A DNA stretch of 64,000 nt from JBDHBD01 sp039586095 (lineage in GTDB: Bacteria; Gemmatimonadota; Gemmatimonadetes; Palauibacterales; Palauibacteraceae). A program made the position numbers and the translations under genes. Shown here one piece after another: positions 24,793 to 33,701 of the stretch (position 1 is its first letter; the number at the start of each line of letters is the position of its first letter). Location: assembly GCA_039586095.1 (NCBI GenBank), contig JBDHLB010000003.1, positions 1-64,000 on the forward strand, written 5' to 3'. Under the pieces are notes generated by a model. It was given only the letters and a program-made list of their open reading frames with translations. It was not told the origin of the DNA and searched no databases.

Positions 24793-25853
24793 CGGCGAAT
24801 CGCCGTCGTCTCCAGCAGCTCGCGTCTGACGTCATCCGACAGCCCGGCCCTCTCCAGCTCGGCCCACAGACGCTCTACGAGCTCCGCGTCGACCAGCCCG
24901 GCCGGCGAGCCGACCTCGGGCGTGGAGAGCCCGTGATCGCTGCGAAACGCGTCTACCGCCGCGACAACCTCTTCATCGAACACGAAGAGTGCGCGGCCTC
25001 GCTCCAGAGACCCTTCTTCGGGGCGAAAGTAGCCCAGGGCGTGGAGGATCACCTTGAGCTGAAGCACATCGCGCCCCGAGAAGCGCTCCAGTGTGCGATA
25101 GCCCAGCGTGCCCGATATGGCGTCATAGAGCCGCCGGAGCTCTGCGACCGGCGTCGGATGCTCGCAGACGTTCAGGTTCGCGGTCACACCGTCCGGACGC
25201 CTCGACCGGCCGGGCCGCGGGTCCGCCACGACGACCGCTGCCGACTGCAGCCGTCCCTTTCGGGCGTCGCCGCCCGCTGACTGTCCGGCGGCCAGGGCCG
25301 CAATGAGCCGATCGGCCAGGTGGCGTGGCGAACCGGCGCTGCTCTCGAACGCCGCCGCAACGGCCTCGACCACTTCCGGTCCGACGAGCAAGTTGCCCTG
25401 GACGGCGTAGTGGGGACCGGACCGATGACCCTTCCAGTCATCGGTGTCATCGCCCGTGTGCTGCGCGCTGCTTCCGTCGATCGCCACGACGCCGACCTGC
25501 CGGCGGGTCGAGCCCGAGTCTGCCGCCAGGGCGCGCTCGAGGGCCTCCCGCGGCTGCAGACCCTCCTCGAGCATGTCGAGCAGCTCGATTCCGTACTCGA
25601 CGCGGGTCCAGGCCTGGGTCGCTACGGCTCCGATACCGGCGCGCACCCACGGCACGCCGTTTCCCACGCACGGTACCCGCGTGGTGACGGCCACGCCGGC
25701 CTCGCCGGTCTCTGGATCGACGGCCGCGATCGAGAACGTGTGAAAGCGCGGCGTCTCGCCCCACGCCTCGGGCTCCTGAGCACCCAAGGAGCCGCTCCCG
25801 ATCCAGGCCAGCAGGCCGATCCACCGAGCGGAGCCGATCGAGCGGCGGATCAT
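24789..25853 (-). CDS. DUF1028 Ntn-hydrolase-like exported protein
   Basis: A 354-residue protein. A signal peptide (about 8-25, ending SLGAQ) precedes a DUF1028 domain (about 35-265) with FSIAAVDPETGEAGVAVTT, GIGAVATQAW and GPHYAVQGNLLVG, the family hallmarks of a putative Ntn-type hydrolase. The C-terminal 90 residues resemble a peptidoglycan-binding-like helical domain (LQLKVILHALGYF). Substrate unknown. It overlaps the convergent zinc-ribbon gene by four bases and the upstream VOC gene by four bases (ATGA), so it is the second gene of a minus-strand operon. Confidence 0.82.
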   Translation of the reverse strand: MIRRSIGSARWIGLLAWIGSGSLGAQEPEAWGETPRFHTFSIAAVDPETGEAGVAVTTRVPCVGNGVPWVRAGIGAVATQAWTRVEYGIELLDMLEEGLQPREALERALAADSGSTRRQVGVVAIDGSSAQHTGDDTDDWKGHRSGPHYAVQGNLLVGPEVVEAVAAAFESSAGSPRHLADRLIAALAAGQSAGGDARKGRLQSAAVVVADPRPGRSRRPDGVTANLNVCEHPTPVAELRRLYDAISGTLGYRTLERFSGRDVLQLKVILHALGYFRPEEGSLERGRALFVFDEEVVAAVDAFRSDHGLSTPEVGSPAGLVDAELVERLWAELERAGLSDDVRRELLETTAIRR

Positions 25854-26716
25854 GCTTCACGTCCTTCCGCAGCTCCTTCGCCCCCGGCCCGCTCGTCCTT
25901 GGACGCCCCGCTCTCGGGGGCCCCGCCCTCGGCTCCCTCCGGTGCCTTCGAGTGGAGGGCGAACAGCGCTCCCTGCGGATCGGTGCACCGCACGACCCGG
26001 TCTCCACCGGGGACCGTCATGGGATCGTGGAGCACCTCTCCGCCCAGCTTCCTGACCGTATCGGCTGCGTCATACACGTCCTTTACCATGATGTAAAGGA
26101 GCCAGTGCGCGGGGGCGGGTACGTCTGACGGCTTGTTGTACATCCCGCCCAGCGTGGTGCCGGCCAGGCCGTACATCTGGTACAGGCCCATCTCGCCCAG
26201 GTCCATCGAGTCCGTCTTTTCCCAGCCGAACAGCTCGTGATAGAAGTCGAACGCGGCCTCCTGGTCCGTCGTCAGGAGCTCGTGCCAGGAGAAAAGGCCC
26301 GGCTGCGGGGCCTCGGGACCGGCGGGCGGCTCGGCGTCGGGCTGATGCAGGGCGAACACCGCACCTTGCGGATCGGCGACGACCGCGATGCGTCCGACGC
26401 CCGTGATCTTCATCGGCTGCAAGTGGATCTGAGCCGCCAGGCCACGCGCGCAGGCGACGGTGGCCGCAATGTCGGGCGTGCCGATGTAGGGGAGCCAGTG
26501 GGGAGCGGTCCCGGCAGCGCGAGCGTCCGCGGGCAGCTCCATCGTGCCGGCGACCGGAACATCGGCCGCCGTCCACATCCGATAGGGTCGTTCGCCCCCT
26601 TCCCAGACCTGCGAGCCCCAGCCGATCACTTCCGAGAAGAACTCGACGGCTGCGTCCGGGTCGGCGGTGAGCAGCTCGTACCAGATGAAGTCACATGCCT
26701 TCTGGTCTTCCGACAT
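25850..26716 (-). CDS. Double VOC (glyoxalase-like) protein
   Basis: A 288-residue cytoplasmic protein with two VOC domains in tandem (about 8-125 and 140-260). Each has a FIWYELLTADPDAAVEFF-like opening (second copy FSWHELLTTDQEAAFDFY) and a DPQGAVFAL/DPQGALFAL close. Such proteins are often annotated 27-kDa antigen or glyoxalase-like; the reaction is unknown. The tail (about 262-288) is Glu/Gly/Ala-rich. ATG 26716 follows GGGAG; a longer start at 26734 is less likely. It overlaps the DUF1028 gene by four bases. Confidence 0.82.
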   Translation of the reverse strand: MSEDQKACDFIWYELLTADPDAAVEFFSEVIGWGSQVWEGGERPYRMWTAADVPVAGTMELPADARAAGTAPHWLPYIGTPDIAATVACARGLAAQIHLQPMKITGVGRIAVVADPQGAVFALHQPDAEPPAGPEAPQPGLFSWHELLTTDQEAAFDFYHELFGWEKTDSMDLGEMGLYQMYGLAGTTLGGMYNKPSDVPAPAHWLLYIMVKDVYDAADTVRKLGGEVLHDPMTVPGGDRVVRCTDPQGALFALHSKAPEGAEGGAPESGASKDERAGGEGAAEGREA

Positions 26717-26772
26717 TCCCTCGCTCCCACGCACCCGTGATAGAGTACGAGTCTAAGTAATCAAATCGTCGT

Positions 26773-27531
26773 TCAGCCCCACCACAGCTTCAAGGCGAAC
26801 GCGATCACCGTTACCGCGACCACCCGCTTGATCCAGGCGTGGCCTTTCAGGACAGAGAGACGCACACCGATCAAGCCACCCAGGAGATTGCCGGCCGCCA
26901 GGGCGACGCCCATGTCCCAGGCCACTCGATCGTTGAGGGCGAAGTACGCGAGCACCAGGGGCGTGAATGACAGGACGACCAGCACCTTGAGCGCGTTCCC
27001 TCGCACCAGGTTGAGGCCGGCGGCCGTGACCACGGCGAGGATCAAAAAACCCACCCCGGCCTGCACGAAGCCTCCGTAGACGCCGATGGCGAAGAACGCG
27101 AGGACCAAACCGATACGTCCGAGATACGATTCCGTGCCCCTCAGATTCTCCCCGACCGGATGACTCTTCAGGGGGTCCCACAGCGTCCACAGGGTGACAA
27201 ATACCATGATGACGGCCAATGCTCGCTGAAACGCGTCGTCGCCGATCTCCACCGCCGCCCAGGCACCTACCAGCGCACCCAGGACAGCGGGAACGGCGGC
27301 CAGGCGCAGCCAGCGCCAGTCGATCACTTGGTGCCGATGAAACAAATACACGGCGCCGATGTTCTGAGTCAGAATCGCCACGCGGTTGGTTCCGTTGGCT
27401 ACCGTCGGAGGGAGACCGAGGAAGATCATCATGGGGAGCGTGAGTAGCGATCCCCCACCTGCGATGACGTTCATCGCGCCTGCGATGCCGCCCACGCCGA
27501 ACAAGATCAGGTAGCTCGCCCAAGCATCCAC
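26773..27531 (-). CDS. TauE/SafE-family anion permease
   Basis: A 252-residue membrane protein with about seven to eight TM helices. GGIAGAMNVIAGGGSLLTLP opens the first TauE/SafE repeat and GGFVQAGVGFLILAV the second. The family moves sulfite, sulfoacetate or other small organosulfur anions across the inner membrane. The GTG start follows GAGGAGGG about nine bases upstream. It lies 56 bases upstream of the VOC gene and may lead that operon, though no functional link is evident. Confidence 0.85.
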   Translation of the reverse strand: MDAWASYLILFGVGGIAGAMNVIAGGGSLLTLPMMIFLGLPPTVANGTNRVAILTQNIGAVYLFHRHQVIDWRWLRLAAVPAVLGALVGAWAAVEIGDDAFQRALAVIMVFVTLWTLWDPLKSHPVGENLRGTESYLGRIGLVLAFFAIGVYGGFVQAGVGFLILAVVTAAGLNLVRGNALKVLVVLSFTPLVLAYFALNDRVAWDMGVALAAGNLLGGLIGVRLSVLKGHAWIKRVVAVTVIAFALKLWWG

Positions 27532-27696
27532 GCAGTTGCCCTCCTCTGAGGCCGCCAGCCATGACGCCGGGATTCATGGTTCTCCAGCCGCACCGTTCTC
27601 ATCGACTGGAGTCCGGGCTAGAAGTATGATGTGACAGACTGCGGAACAACTCCCGGGCCCGCCCCCGTGCATCATGGATTCGGAGAAAGATGTCTC

Positions 27697-28695
27697 GTGA
27701 GCCCGCGCCCGTCTGTACAACCCGGTGTCGATGAACGAGCTCAGATCACCCCTGTAGAACGTCCTTCGCTTCAGCCCGAGATGACGACGCGTGAGGCCGT
27801 ACGCGTCGTGCTACGCTGGCTCCTGGCCGCCATTCGAGCGAACGAAGACGGCGTTTTGAGAGGGGAGGATCCGGAGCACCTGCACGATTTCCGAGTCGCC
27901 ATCCGCCGCACCCGCACGCTTCTCTCCGAGCTCCCCGGAGCACTACCGGAGCGTCCCACGGACCGCTTTCGCCAGGAGTTCAAGTGGCTCGGCCGAGGCA
28001 CAGGCCCGATTCGCGATCTGGACGTGTGGATCGAGAAGATGTCGGGCTATGAGGCCCGGCTGCCCGAAAGGACGCGCGCCGACCTGCGCGTGTTCGAGTC
28101 CCGCCTGCGACTGAGAAGAGACCGCGAGCGGGTCCGACTTGTACGGGCGCTGCGCTCGGCCCGCTACACCAACACCCTGCAAGACTGGGACGAGTTTCTG
28201 TGGCGTCCGGCTACCGGCGGTACGTCGCGAGACATCGCGGATCGCCCGATCTCCGAGGTCGCGTCGGCGCGGATCTCGAAAGCGTACCGCAAGGCTGTCA
28301 AGCAGGGCCGAAAGGTCGAGCCAGCTTCGCCATCGCCCGTGATCCACAAGCTGCGGATCCGCTGCAAGGAGTTACGCTATCTCCTCGAGTTCTTCGGTGG
28401 CCTCTACGCCCCGGAAGCGATTGCCACGGTCATCGCGGAGCTGAAGGAACTCCAGGACCACCTGGGCGACTACAACGACTGCGCGGTTCAACGACGTCTT
28501 CTTCCCGAGTTTGTCCTCGAAATTGCCGCCGAAGACGGTGAGGATGCGGCCGAGGCCATCAAGACGCTCGGCCGTTTGGAAGTCGTGTTGGAGGCCGCTC
28601 AGCAGGAGGCGCGGGGGCGGATCGAGGACAGCTTCGCCAGCTTCCGATGTAAGAAGAACCGGCGCCTCTTCAGGGAGCTGTTTCGACCGGTCTAG
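27697..28695 (+). CDS. CHAD-domain protein
   Basis: About 332 residues with one long CHAD domain (about 35-310). HDFRVAIRRTRTLL and IHKLRIRCKELRYLLEFF are the conserved His/Arg/Lys helices that bind polyphosphate, and LQDHLGDYND is the third signature. CHAD proteins bind inorganic polyphosphate and can localise to polyP granules. The start is uncertain: GTG 27697 follows GGAGAAAG (27682-27689), GTG 27631 is longer and ATG 27781 shorter. It converges on and overlaps the SixA-like gene by four bases, a frequent pairing in genomes. Confidence 0.85.
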   Translation: MSPRPSVQPGVDERAQITPVERPSLQPEMTTREAVRVVLRWLLAAIRANEDGVLRGEDPEHLHDFRVAIRRTRTLLSELPGALPERPTDRFRQEFKWLGRGTGPIRDLDVWIEKMSGYEARLPERTRADLRVFESRLRLRRDRERVRLVRALRSARYTNTLQDWDEFLWRPATGGTSRDIADRPISEVASARISKAYRKAVKQGRKVEPASPSPVIHKLRIRCKELRYLLEFFGGLYAPEAIATVIAELKELQDHLGDYNDCAVQRRLLPEFVLEIAAEDGEDAAEAIKTLGRLEVVLEAAQQEARGRIEDSFASFRCKKNRRLFRELFRPV

Positions 28696-29180
28696 AAGAG
28701 CTCCTTCGGCCTGAGCACGCCGATCAGATTCCCGATCTCGGTCTCGACGTCACGCCACTTGTCTATACCGAACTCGATGGTCGCGAGGGCGGCGGTCGGC
28801 ATCCGCTCCTCTCGACGGCTCAGCGCCCACACGACCTCCTGGACCCCAGGGTTGTGCCCCACCAGCAGCAGAGTGTCGACGTCGCCCGGCGCGTCGCGAG
28901 CCGCCTCCAGATACGCTCCGGTGGAGCCGTGATAGAGCTCGGGCGAGAGCGCGATCGGGTCCGTGTAGCCACACCCTTCGGCGACCAGCTCTGCCGTCTG
29001 ACGCGCCCGAACCGCCGTAGAAGAGACGATGAGGCCTGGTGACAGACCCTCTTCGCGCATCCGCGCGCCCATCTGCGGCGCGTCTCGGCGACCGCGATTG
29101 TTCAGCGGGCGATCGTGGTCACGCAGACCCGCATCCCTCCAACTCGACTTCGCGTGACGGAGAATCAGCAGCCTCTTCAC
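28692..29180 (-). CDS. SixA-type phosphohistidine phosphatase
   Basis: A 162-residue histidine-phosphatase-superfamily protein. LLILRHAKSSW carries the nucleophilic His, HDRPLNNRGRRDAPQMG the conserved Arg loop, and LLVGHNPGVQEVV the second catalytic His. SixA removes phosphate from His residues of phosphotransfer proteins. GTG 29180 is chosen because GGAG lies six bases upstream; GTG 29198 adds six residues. The convergent CHAD gene ends within it. Confidence 0.86.
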   Translation of the reverse strand: MKRLLILRHAKSSWRDAGLRDHDRPLNNRGRRDAPQMGARMREEGLSPGLIVSSTAVRARQTAELVAEGCGYTDPIALSPELYHGSTGAYLEAARDAPGDVDTLLLVGHNPGVQEVVWALSRREERMPTAALATIEFGIDKWRDVETEIGNLIGVLRPKELF

Positions 29181-29504
29181 AGCCACTCCGGTGCCCACTC
29201 CGGTTCGCTCATCCTTCCACCTGCCGAGAAGCAGTCGACCTGTCGCTGAGGAGTGTCCGCGCGTCCGTTCCGACCGGACCGCGATCCCTCGGACTCAGGA
29301 TCGCCCAATGAAGGGCAGGACTGGTTCGGGCGCAAGCGTTCACGGCCGGGTCGTACAAACTCGTTACAGAGGGCGTACCGCGGCGCTCGTTGAAGCCAAA
29401 GAGCGTTGGAATCCGTAGTATGTGGCAGCAACAAACAGCTGTGCTCGCGCTCGGGCTGCCAAGCGCTGGGCCACAGAAAGAGATCTTACGAGGGAGGCTG
29501 GATC
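29181..29504. other. Intergenic region upstream of GlsB-type gene
   Basis: About 320 bases between the divergent SixA and GlsB-type genes, so it must carry promoters in both directions. No reading in it has a ribosome-binding site with a family match. I could not pick a convincing -35/-10 pair. Confidence 0.4.
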
Positions 29505-29753
29505 ATGGGCATTCTTACCTGGGCGATTTTCGGGCTGATCGCCGGTGCTCTCGCCAAGTGGATCATGCCGGGGAAGGACCCGGGCGGGATCTTCATCACG
29601 ATGCTCCTCGGAATCGCGGGAGCGCTGGTCGGTGGATTCCTCGCATCGCTGGTGGGAATCGGCTCGGTGAGCGGCTTCAACATCGGAAGCTTCCTCATCG
29701 CGGTGGTCGGCGCCCTGCTGTTGCTGTTTATCTACCGGAAGATGAAGGCCTGA
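29505..29753 (+). CDS. GlsB/YeaQ/YmgE-family membrane protein
   Basis: An 82-residue protein with three TM helices and glycine-rich turns, typical of transglycosylase-associated (GlsB/YeaQ/YmgE) proteins. LTWAIFGLIAGALAKWIMPGKDPGG and the second Gly-rich helix GIAGALVGGFLAS are diagnostic. These proteins are stress-induced in several bacteria; their exact function is unclear. The ATG follows GAGGGAGG at 29490-29497. Confidence 0.85.
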   Translation: MGILTWAIFGLIAGALAKWIMPGKDPGGIFITMLLGIAGALVGGFLASLVGIGSVSGFNIGSFLIAVVGALLLLFIYRKMKA

Positions 29754-29887
29754 GCGCACCTCGCAGCCGGACTCTTACACGGTGGGGTCGCTCCGTGGGG
29801 CGGCTCCACCGTTGGAGCTCCGCACGCACGGCGGCGGCTGCTGTGCGCTCTGACGCCCTCCGATGGCCGCGACCCCGTGCGTGCCGC

Positions 29888-31741
29888 TCAGGCAGGACGA
29901 GGCACGACCACGCGATCGAGGAGGTCTGAGAGCTCGGTTTCGAGCGCGCGGATCTCCCCCTGTACCGCCTCGACGAGATCTTCCACTGCCACGATCCGAC
30001 CCTCGCCATCCTGTCTGCGCTTCAGCTCGATGCCGCCGTTCTTCACCGACCGTTCCGAGACCAACACGCGGAGCGGAAGCCCTCTGAGATCCGACTCCGT
30101 CAGCTTCACGCCCGGGCTCGCGTCGTCGCGGTCGTCGTAGAGCACTTCGACGCCCGCCTCCTGCAGGGTCTCGAACAGGCCATCGGCCACGTCGGCGGTT
30201 TCTTCCTTTCGCGCAAGCGACACGAGGCTCACCTGGAAAGGCGCGACCGAGACCGGCAGCGCGAGTCCGTCGTCATCCCGGTACTCCTCAGCCACGCAGG
30301 CGAGCAAGCGGCCGACGCCGATGCCGTACGACCCGAGGACAATCGGCTGCTCTTCGTCGTTCTCGTCGGTGTAAAAGGCGCCCAGGGTCTCCGAGTAGCG
30401 TGTGCCGAGCTGGAAGATGTTGCCGACCTCGATTCCACGGACCAGGTCGAGCGGCTTTCCACACCTCTGGCAGGGCGCTCCTTCGTATGCCGCCGCGATG
30501 GGTCCCACGACATCCGCCTCGTAGTCACGGCCGTAATTGGTGTTCAGGACGTGATAGTCGGGTTCGTTCGCACCCAGGACCAGGTTGGGGGAGCGCGTAA
30601 CGAGGTCGTCCACGATCACGATGGTTCCTTCGCGGTCGACCCCGATCGGCGAAGCGTATCCCGGGACCATGCCGACCGCTTCGATCTCTTCGTCATGGGC
30701 CGGGCGAAGCTCGATGGCCTTCACGAGGTTCTGGATTCGGACGGGGTTGGCCTCCATGTCGCCGCGTACGATCGCGACGATCAGCTTCTCGGTGCCGCGT
30801 TGCAACGTCTCCTCGGCCCCTTCGACCGCGCGAGTCCCCGGCGGGCCGCGCTCGCTCTCATCCTCCGCGAACATGCCGACATAGAAAACCACCTTGCCGG
30901 TCCGTGACGGTTCGACGTCGAGCAGGCCGGCGAGCTCCGCGATCGTCTTCGTACCCAGCGTGTGAACACGCTCCGGATCGGCCGGCTCCTCCCGACTCGC
31001 CGGGACTTTCTCGAACTCGGCCACGTCGCGGTTGGCGGCATAGCCGCACTCGGAGCACAGCATGAGGCTGTCCTCACCGATCGGCGCGACATACATGAAC
31101 TCGTGCGCGAGCTGGCCGCCCATCATCCCCACGTCGCTTTGCACGGGCACCAGCGCAAGACCGCAGCGGGCCCCGATGCGCTGGTATGCCTCGTAATGCG
31201 CGTCGTACTGAAGCGCGAGACCGTTCACGTCCCGGTCCAGCGAATAGGAGTCCTTCATGACGAACTCGCGCACCCGAATCAGACCTCCCCGCGCGCGGGG
31301 CTCGTCTCGGAACTTCGTCTGGAGGTGGTAGACGAGCATCGGGAGCTGCCGATACGACCTCACCTCGGTGCTGGCGAGCTGCGCCACCACCTCTTCGTGC
31401 GTCATCGCCAGCACCATGTCCCGGCCCCGTCGGTCCCGGAAGCGGGCCATGGTGTCGTCGATCTCGTACCAGCGTCCCGACGCCTGCCAGATCTCCGCCG
31501 GATGGACCACCGGCATGTTCACTTCCTGCCCGCCGATCCGGTCCATCTCCTCGCGAAGGATGGTGTTGATCTTGTGAATCGAGCGCTGTGCCAGCGGCAG
31601 GTACGAGAAGATGCCGGCCGCCAGCTGCCGCACGTATCCGGCGCGCAGCAACAGACGGTGTGACGCGATGTCGACTTCGGCCGGCGCCTCGCGCAGCGTC
31701 GAGCCGAACAGGGTCGAGACCCGCAGACCACGTGCAATCAC
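29888..31741 (-). CDS. proS: Prolyl-tRNA synthetase
   Basis: A 617-residue class II aminoacyl-tRNA synthetase that charges tRNA-Pro. It is the bacterial type: the catalytic core (about 1-230 and 410-480) is split by the editing (YbaK-like) insertion at about 235-405. FSYLPLAQRSIHKINTI and the RDEPRARGGLIRVREF motif 2 are clear, and GSYGIGVGRLLACVAEE is motif 3. The anticodon-binding domain follows. GTG 31741 has AAGGAGG ten bases upstream. A 21-codon mini-ORF with its own strong ribosome-binding site ends 21 bases before the start. Confidence 0.95.
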   Translation of the reverse strand: MIARGLRVSTLFGSTLREAPAEVDIASHRLLLRAGYVRQLAAGIFSYLPLAQRSIHKINTILREEMDRIGGQEVNMPVVHPAEIWQASGRWYEIDDTMARFRDRRGRDMVLAMTHEEVVAQLASTEVRSYRQLPMLVYHLQTKFRDEPRARGGLIRVREFVMKDSYSLDRDVNGLALQYDAHYEAYQRIGARCGLALVPVQSDVGMMGGQLAHEFMYVAPIGEDSLMLCSECGYAANRDVAEFEKVPASREEPADPERVHTLGTKTIAELAGLLDVEPSRTGKVVFYVGMFAEDESERGPPGTRAVEGAEETLQRGTEKLIVAIVRGDMEANPVRIQNLVKAIELRPAHDEEIEAVGMVPGYASPIGVDREGTIVIVDDLVTRSPNLVLGANEPDYHVLNTNYGRDYEADVVGPIAAAYEGAPCQRCGKPLDLVRGIEVGNIFQLGTRYSETLGAFYTDENDEEQPIVLGSYGIGVGRLLACVAEEYRDDDGLALPVSVAPFQVSLVSLARKEETADVADGLFETLQEAGVEVLYDDRDDASPGVKLTESDLRGLPLRVLVSERSVKNGGIELKRRQDGEGRIVAVEDLVEAVQGEIRALETELSDLLDRVVVPRPA

Positions 31742-31762
31742 GACCGGGTTTCCTCCTTCACT

Positions 31763-31828
31763 CTATCGTTCGGGCTCCGGACCGGGAGCGTCCGGGCTTG
31801 TTCTACGAACTTCCCTGTTCACGTCCAT
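31763..31828 (-). CDS. Possible leader peptide upstream of proS
   Basis: A 21-codon reading from ATG 31828 to TAG 31763, with GGAGGAG seven bases upstream (31842-31836). Four of its last ten residues are proline (SPDAPGPEPE, codons CCG, CCC, CCG, CCC). The proline codons overlap a perfect 6-bp inverted repeat (CCGGAC with GTCCGG, seven-base loop). proS begins 21 bases downstream. A translated proline stretch ahead of the gene for prolyl-tRNA synthetase fits an attenuation or coupling leader. This is inference from sequence alone; chance cannot be excluded. Confidence 0.4.
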   Translation of the reverse strand: MDVNREVRRTSPDAPGPEPER

Positions 31829-31946
31829 AACCGTACTCCTCCGCGCCGTGAAAGTGGAGCGAAGTCTACGGCTCATCACCCATCACCTCAAAGTCGTGTC
31901 CGGGCGGTACGGCGCACAGGTTTCGTCCGGCCCGCCTCGGCCGAGC

Positions 31947-32624
31947 CTACGCGCGTCGATACGCCCACCGAAGCAGCCACCAGCTTACGGCCAGCGCGAT
32001 CCCGATCCACACCAGCCCCCAGACGAGCGTGGGCACCCCGGTGAGCTCCGCCAACATGGCCGCGTCCGACCGGAGTTCCGGACGATCGAGAATGTCGCTC
32101 TTGATGTCCAGGACCGCGTAGAGGACGCTGGTGAGACCCAGAACTCCGAGGAAGAGGGCGTTTGTCCGTGCCTCGAGGTACCGACCTGCCAGCGCGAGAG
32201 CGGTCCCGAACGAGATCCCGAACGCCAGTCCGAACGCGTTCCTCACGAACAGCAGCGTGAACCCGAGCACGAGTACGCCCACGATGGCGATCATCCACCG
32301 TGCCCACTCCGCCTTCCGGAAGGCCGCCCAGAAGATGAGCACGCCCCAAACCAGGCTGCCGAGGTAGCCGGCAGACAGGGTCAGGAACGCGTTGCCGCCC
32401 GAGCACTCGCACAAACCACCCTCCTGGGGCGTCACGACGATGCGCTGGATCTCTCCGCCTGTCGCCAACGCGACCAGCCCGTGGCTGATCTCGTGCAGAA
32501 GCACGACGAACAGCTTCAGCGGATACACGACAGGTGTGTACCAGAGCATCCACAAGCCGACGAAGTACGCCCCGAAGGCGGTGACGAAGAGCAGCTTGCG
32601 CTTTGTCGCGGGTCGCATCGACAT
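31947..32624 (-). CDS. M50-type membrane metallopeptidase
   Basis: A 225-residue polytopic membrane protein. HEISH (within VVLLHEISHGLVALATGG) is the zinc-binding HExxH motif inside a TM helix, as in M50B site-2-type proteases. About six TM helices are present, and a later Asp lies in VLDIKSD. It may cut membrane proteins, but relatives of this size are mostly uncharacterised. It lies 19 bases after the DUF402 gene and is the third gene of the fadJ operon. Confidence 0.75.
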   Translation of the reverse strand: MSMRPATKRKLLFVTAFGAYFVGLWMLWYTPVVYPLKLFVVLLHEISHGLVALATGGEIQRIVVTPQEGGLCECSGGNAFLTLSAGYLGSLVWGVLIFWAAFRKAEWARWMIAIVGVLVLGFTLLFVRNAFGLAFGISFGTALALAGRYLEARTNALFLGVLGLTSVLYAVLDIKSDILDRPELRSDAAMLAELTGVPTLVWGLVWIGIALAVSWWLLRWAYRRA

Positions 32625-32643
32625 CCCGGTTCCAATCTCCTCT

Positions 32644-33699
32644 TTACAGCAGGATCACGAGCGCCACTGCGGCGACGACGAGCCCGGCTGCGGCGAAGGT
32701 CGGGAAGGTACGGTCGAACCAGCCTCGACACACGGCGAAGATCCCGAGAAACATGGCCAGGCTGCCGTACACGCCCACCAGCAGATCGCTCCACCGGCCG
32801 AGATCGTTGAGCACCAGAACGGCCAGACCCGCGGCCAGCGTCCCGATGAACAACGTGCGCTCGTCGGTGAGTGCGGGGTGAGGCCAGCGGGTGGCGGGCA
32901 GAAGGCCGCCCAGAGCCAGGGGAAGCAGAACGATCGCCTCGAGCACGATCGTGCCGATCCATACGGTCTGGGCTCGCCCCGAGATCACGAACGCATCGGT
33001 GAAGGCGGCGAACGCGATCGACGTCGCCGACGCCAGTCCGAACACGTACAGCCCCCACCCGATCAAACGGCCCGACGCGAGGGCGGCCCAATAGGTCCCC
33101 GGGTGGTCTCGTCGCAGACGCAGGGCGGGTACGAGCTCCAGCGTCCAACGGCGAACCGGCTTCGGAGGCCAGGCGCCGCGCTCGGCGAGCTTCGTGATCG
33201 CGGCACCTTCCGTCCGCGCGCGGCCGGCCTCTTCGGGCGTGATCCACCCGCGCGCCTGCGCCTCTTCGAACTCCCCCTCATCCAGCAGCCGGGGGCGGCC
33301 GCCGGACGGCACCCAGACGTCCAGAAATAGATCCCTTATGCGCCATGTCGTGCCGTCGAACTTGGTAGGCACGATCAGGTTGCCGTAATACCCGAGACGC
33401 TGCCCCGCATCATCGTAGAACGCACCCACCTCGCTGTGAGCTCCGGGGAACGTGAACCACAAGAGCCGTGACCCGGGACCCATATGGACCTCGTCGTCGA
33501 TCTCGAGCGGTCGGGTGCCGGCGGCCAGCTCCTGAAGCGTGATCTTCAGGTCCGGCTCGTCGTGAAGGAGTTCCTGCTGGAAGGTGTCGATGCGGTCCGG
33601 CGGCCGATGAACCACAACGGAAACGTTGGGACCGTCGATCGCCTGGCCACCGATGCGACGGTGGAGCGTCGCCCGGCGTCGCCCGAGCCGGTGACTCAC
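32644..33699 (-). CDS. DUF402 domain protein with C-terminal membrane helices
   Basis: A 351-residue fusion. The N-terminal half (about 15-165) is a DUF402 (FomD-like) domain, with FTFPGAHSEVGAFYDD, YYGNLIVPTKFDGTTW and RDLFLDVWVPSGG; such domains have nucleotide-phosphatase or RNA-related activity. The second half (about 200-350) contains five or so TM helices, which is unusual for DUF402. GTG 33699 lies two bases after the fadJ stop. A much longer in-frame extension to 34227 is only the shadow of fadJ. Confidence 0.75.
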   Translation of the reverse strand: MSHRLGRRRATLHRRIGGQAIDGPNVSVVVHRPPDRIDTFQQELLHDEPDLKITLQELAAGTRPLEIDDEVHMGPGSRLLWFTFPGAHSEVGAFYDDAGQRLGYYGNLIVPTKFDGTTWRIRDLFLDVWVPSGGRPRLLDEGEFEEAQARGWITPEEAGRARTEGAAITKLAERGAWPPKPVRRWTLELVPALRLRRDHPGTYWAALASGRLIGWGLYVFGLASATSIAFAAFTDAFVISGRAQTVWIGTIVLEAIVLLPLALGGLLPATRWPHPALTDERTLFIGTLAAGLAVLVLNDLGRWSDLLVGVYGSLAMFLGIFAVCRGWFDRTFPTFAAAGLVVAAVALVILL

Positions 33700-33701
33700 C
33701 C

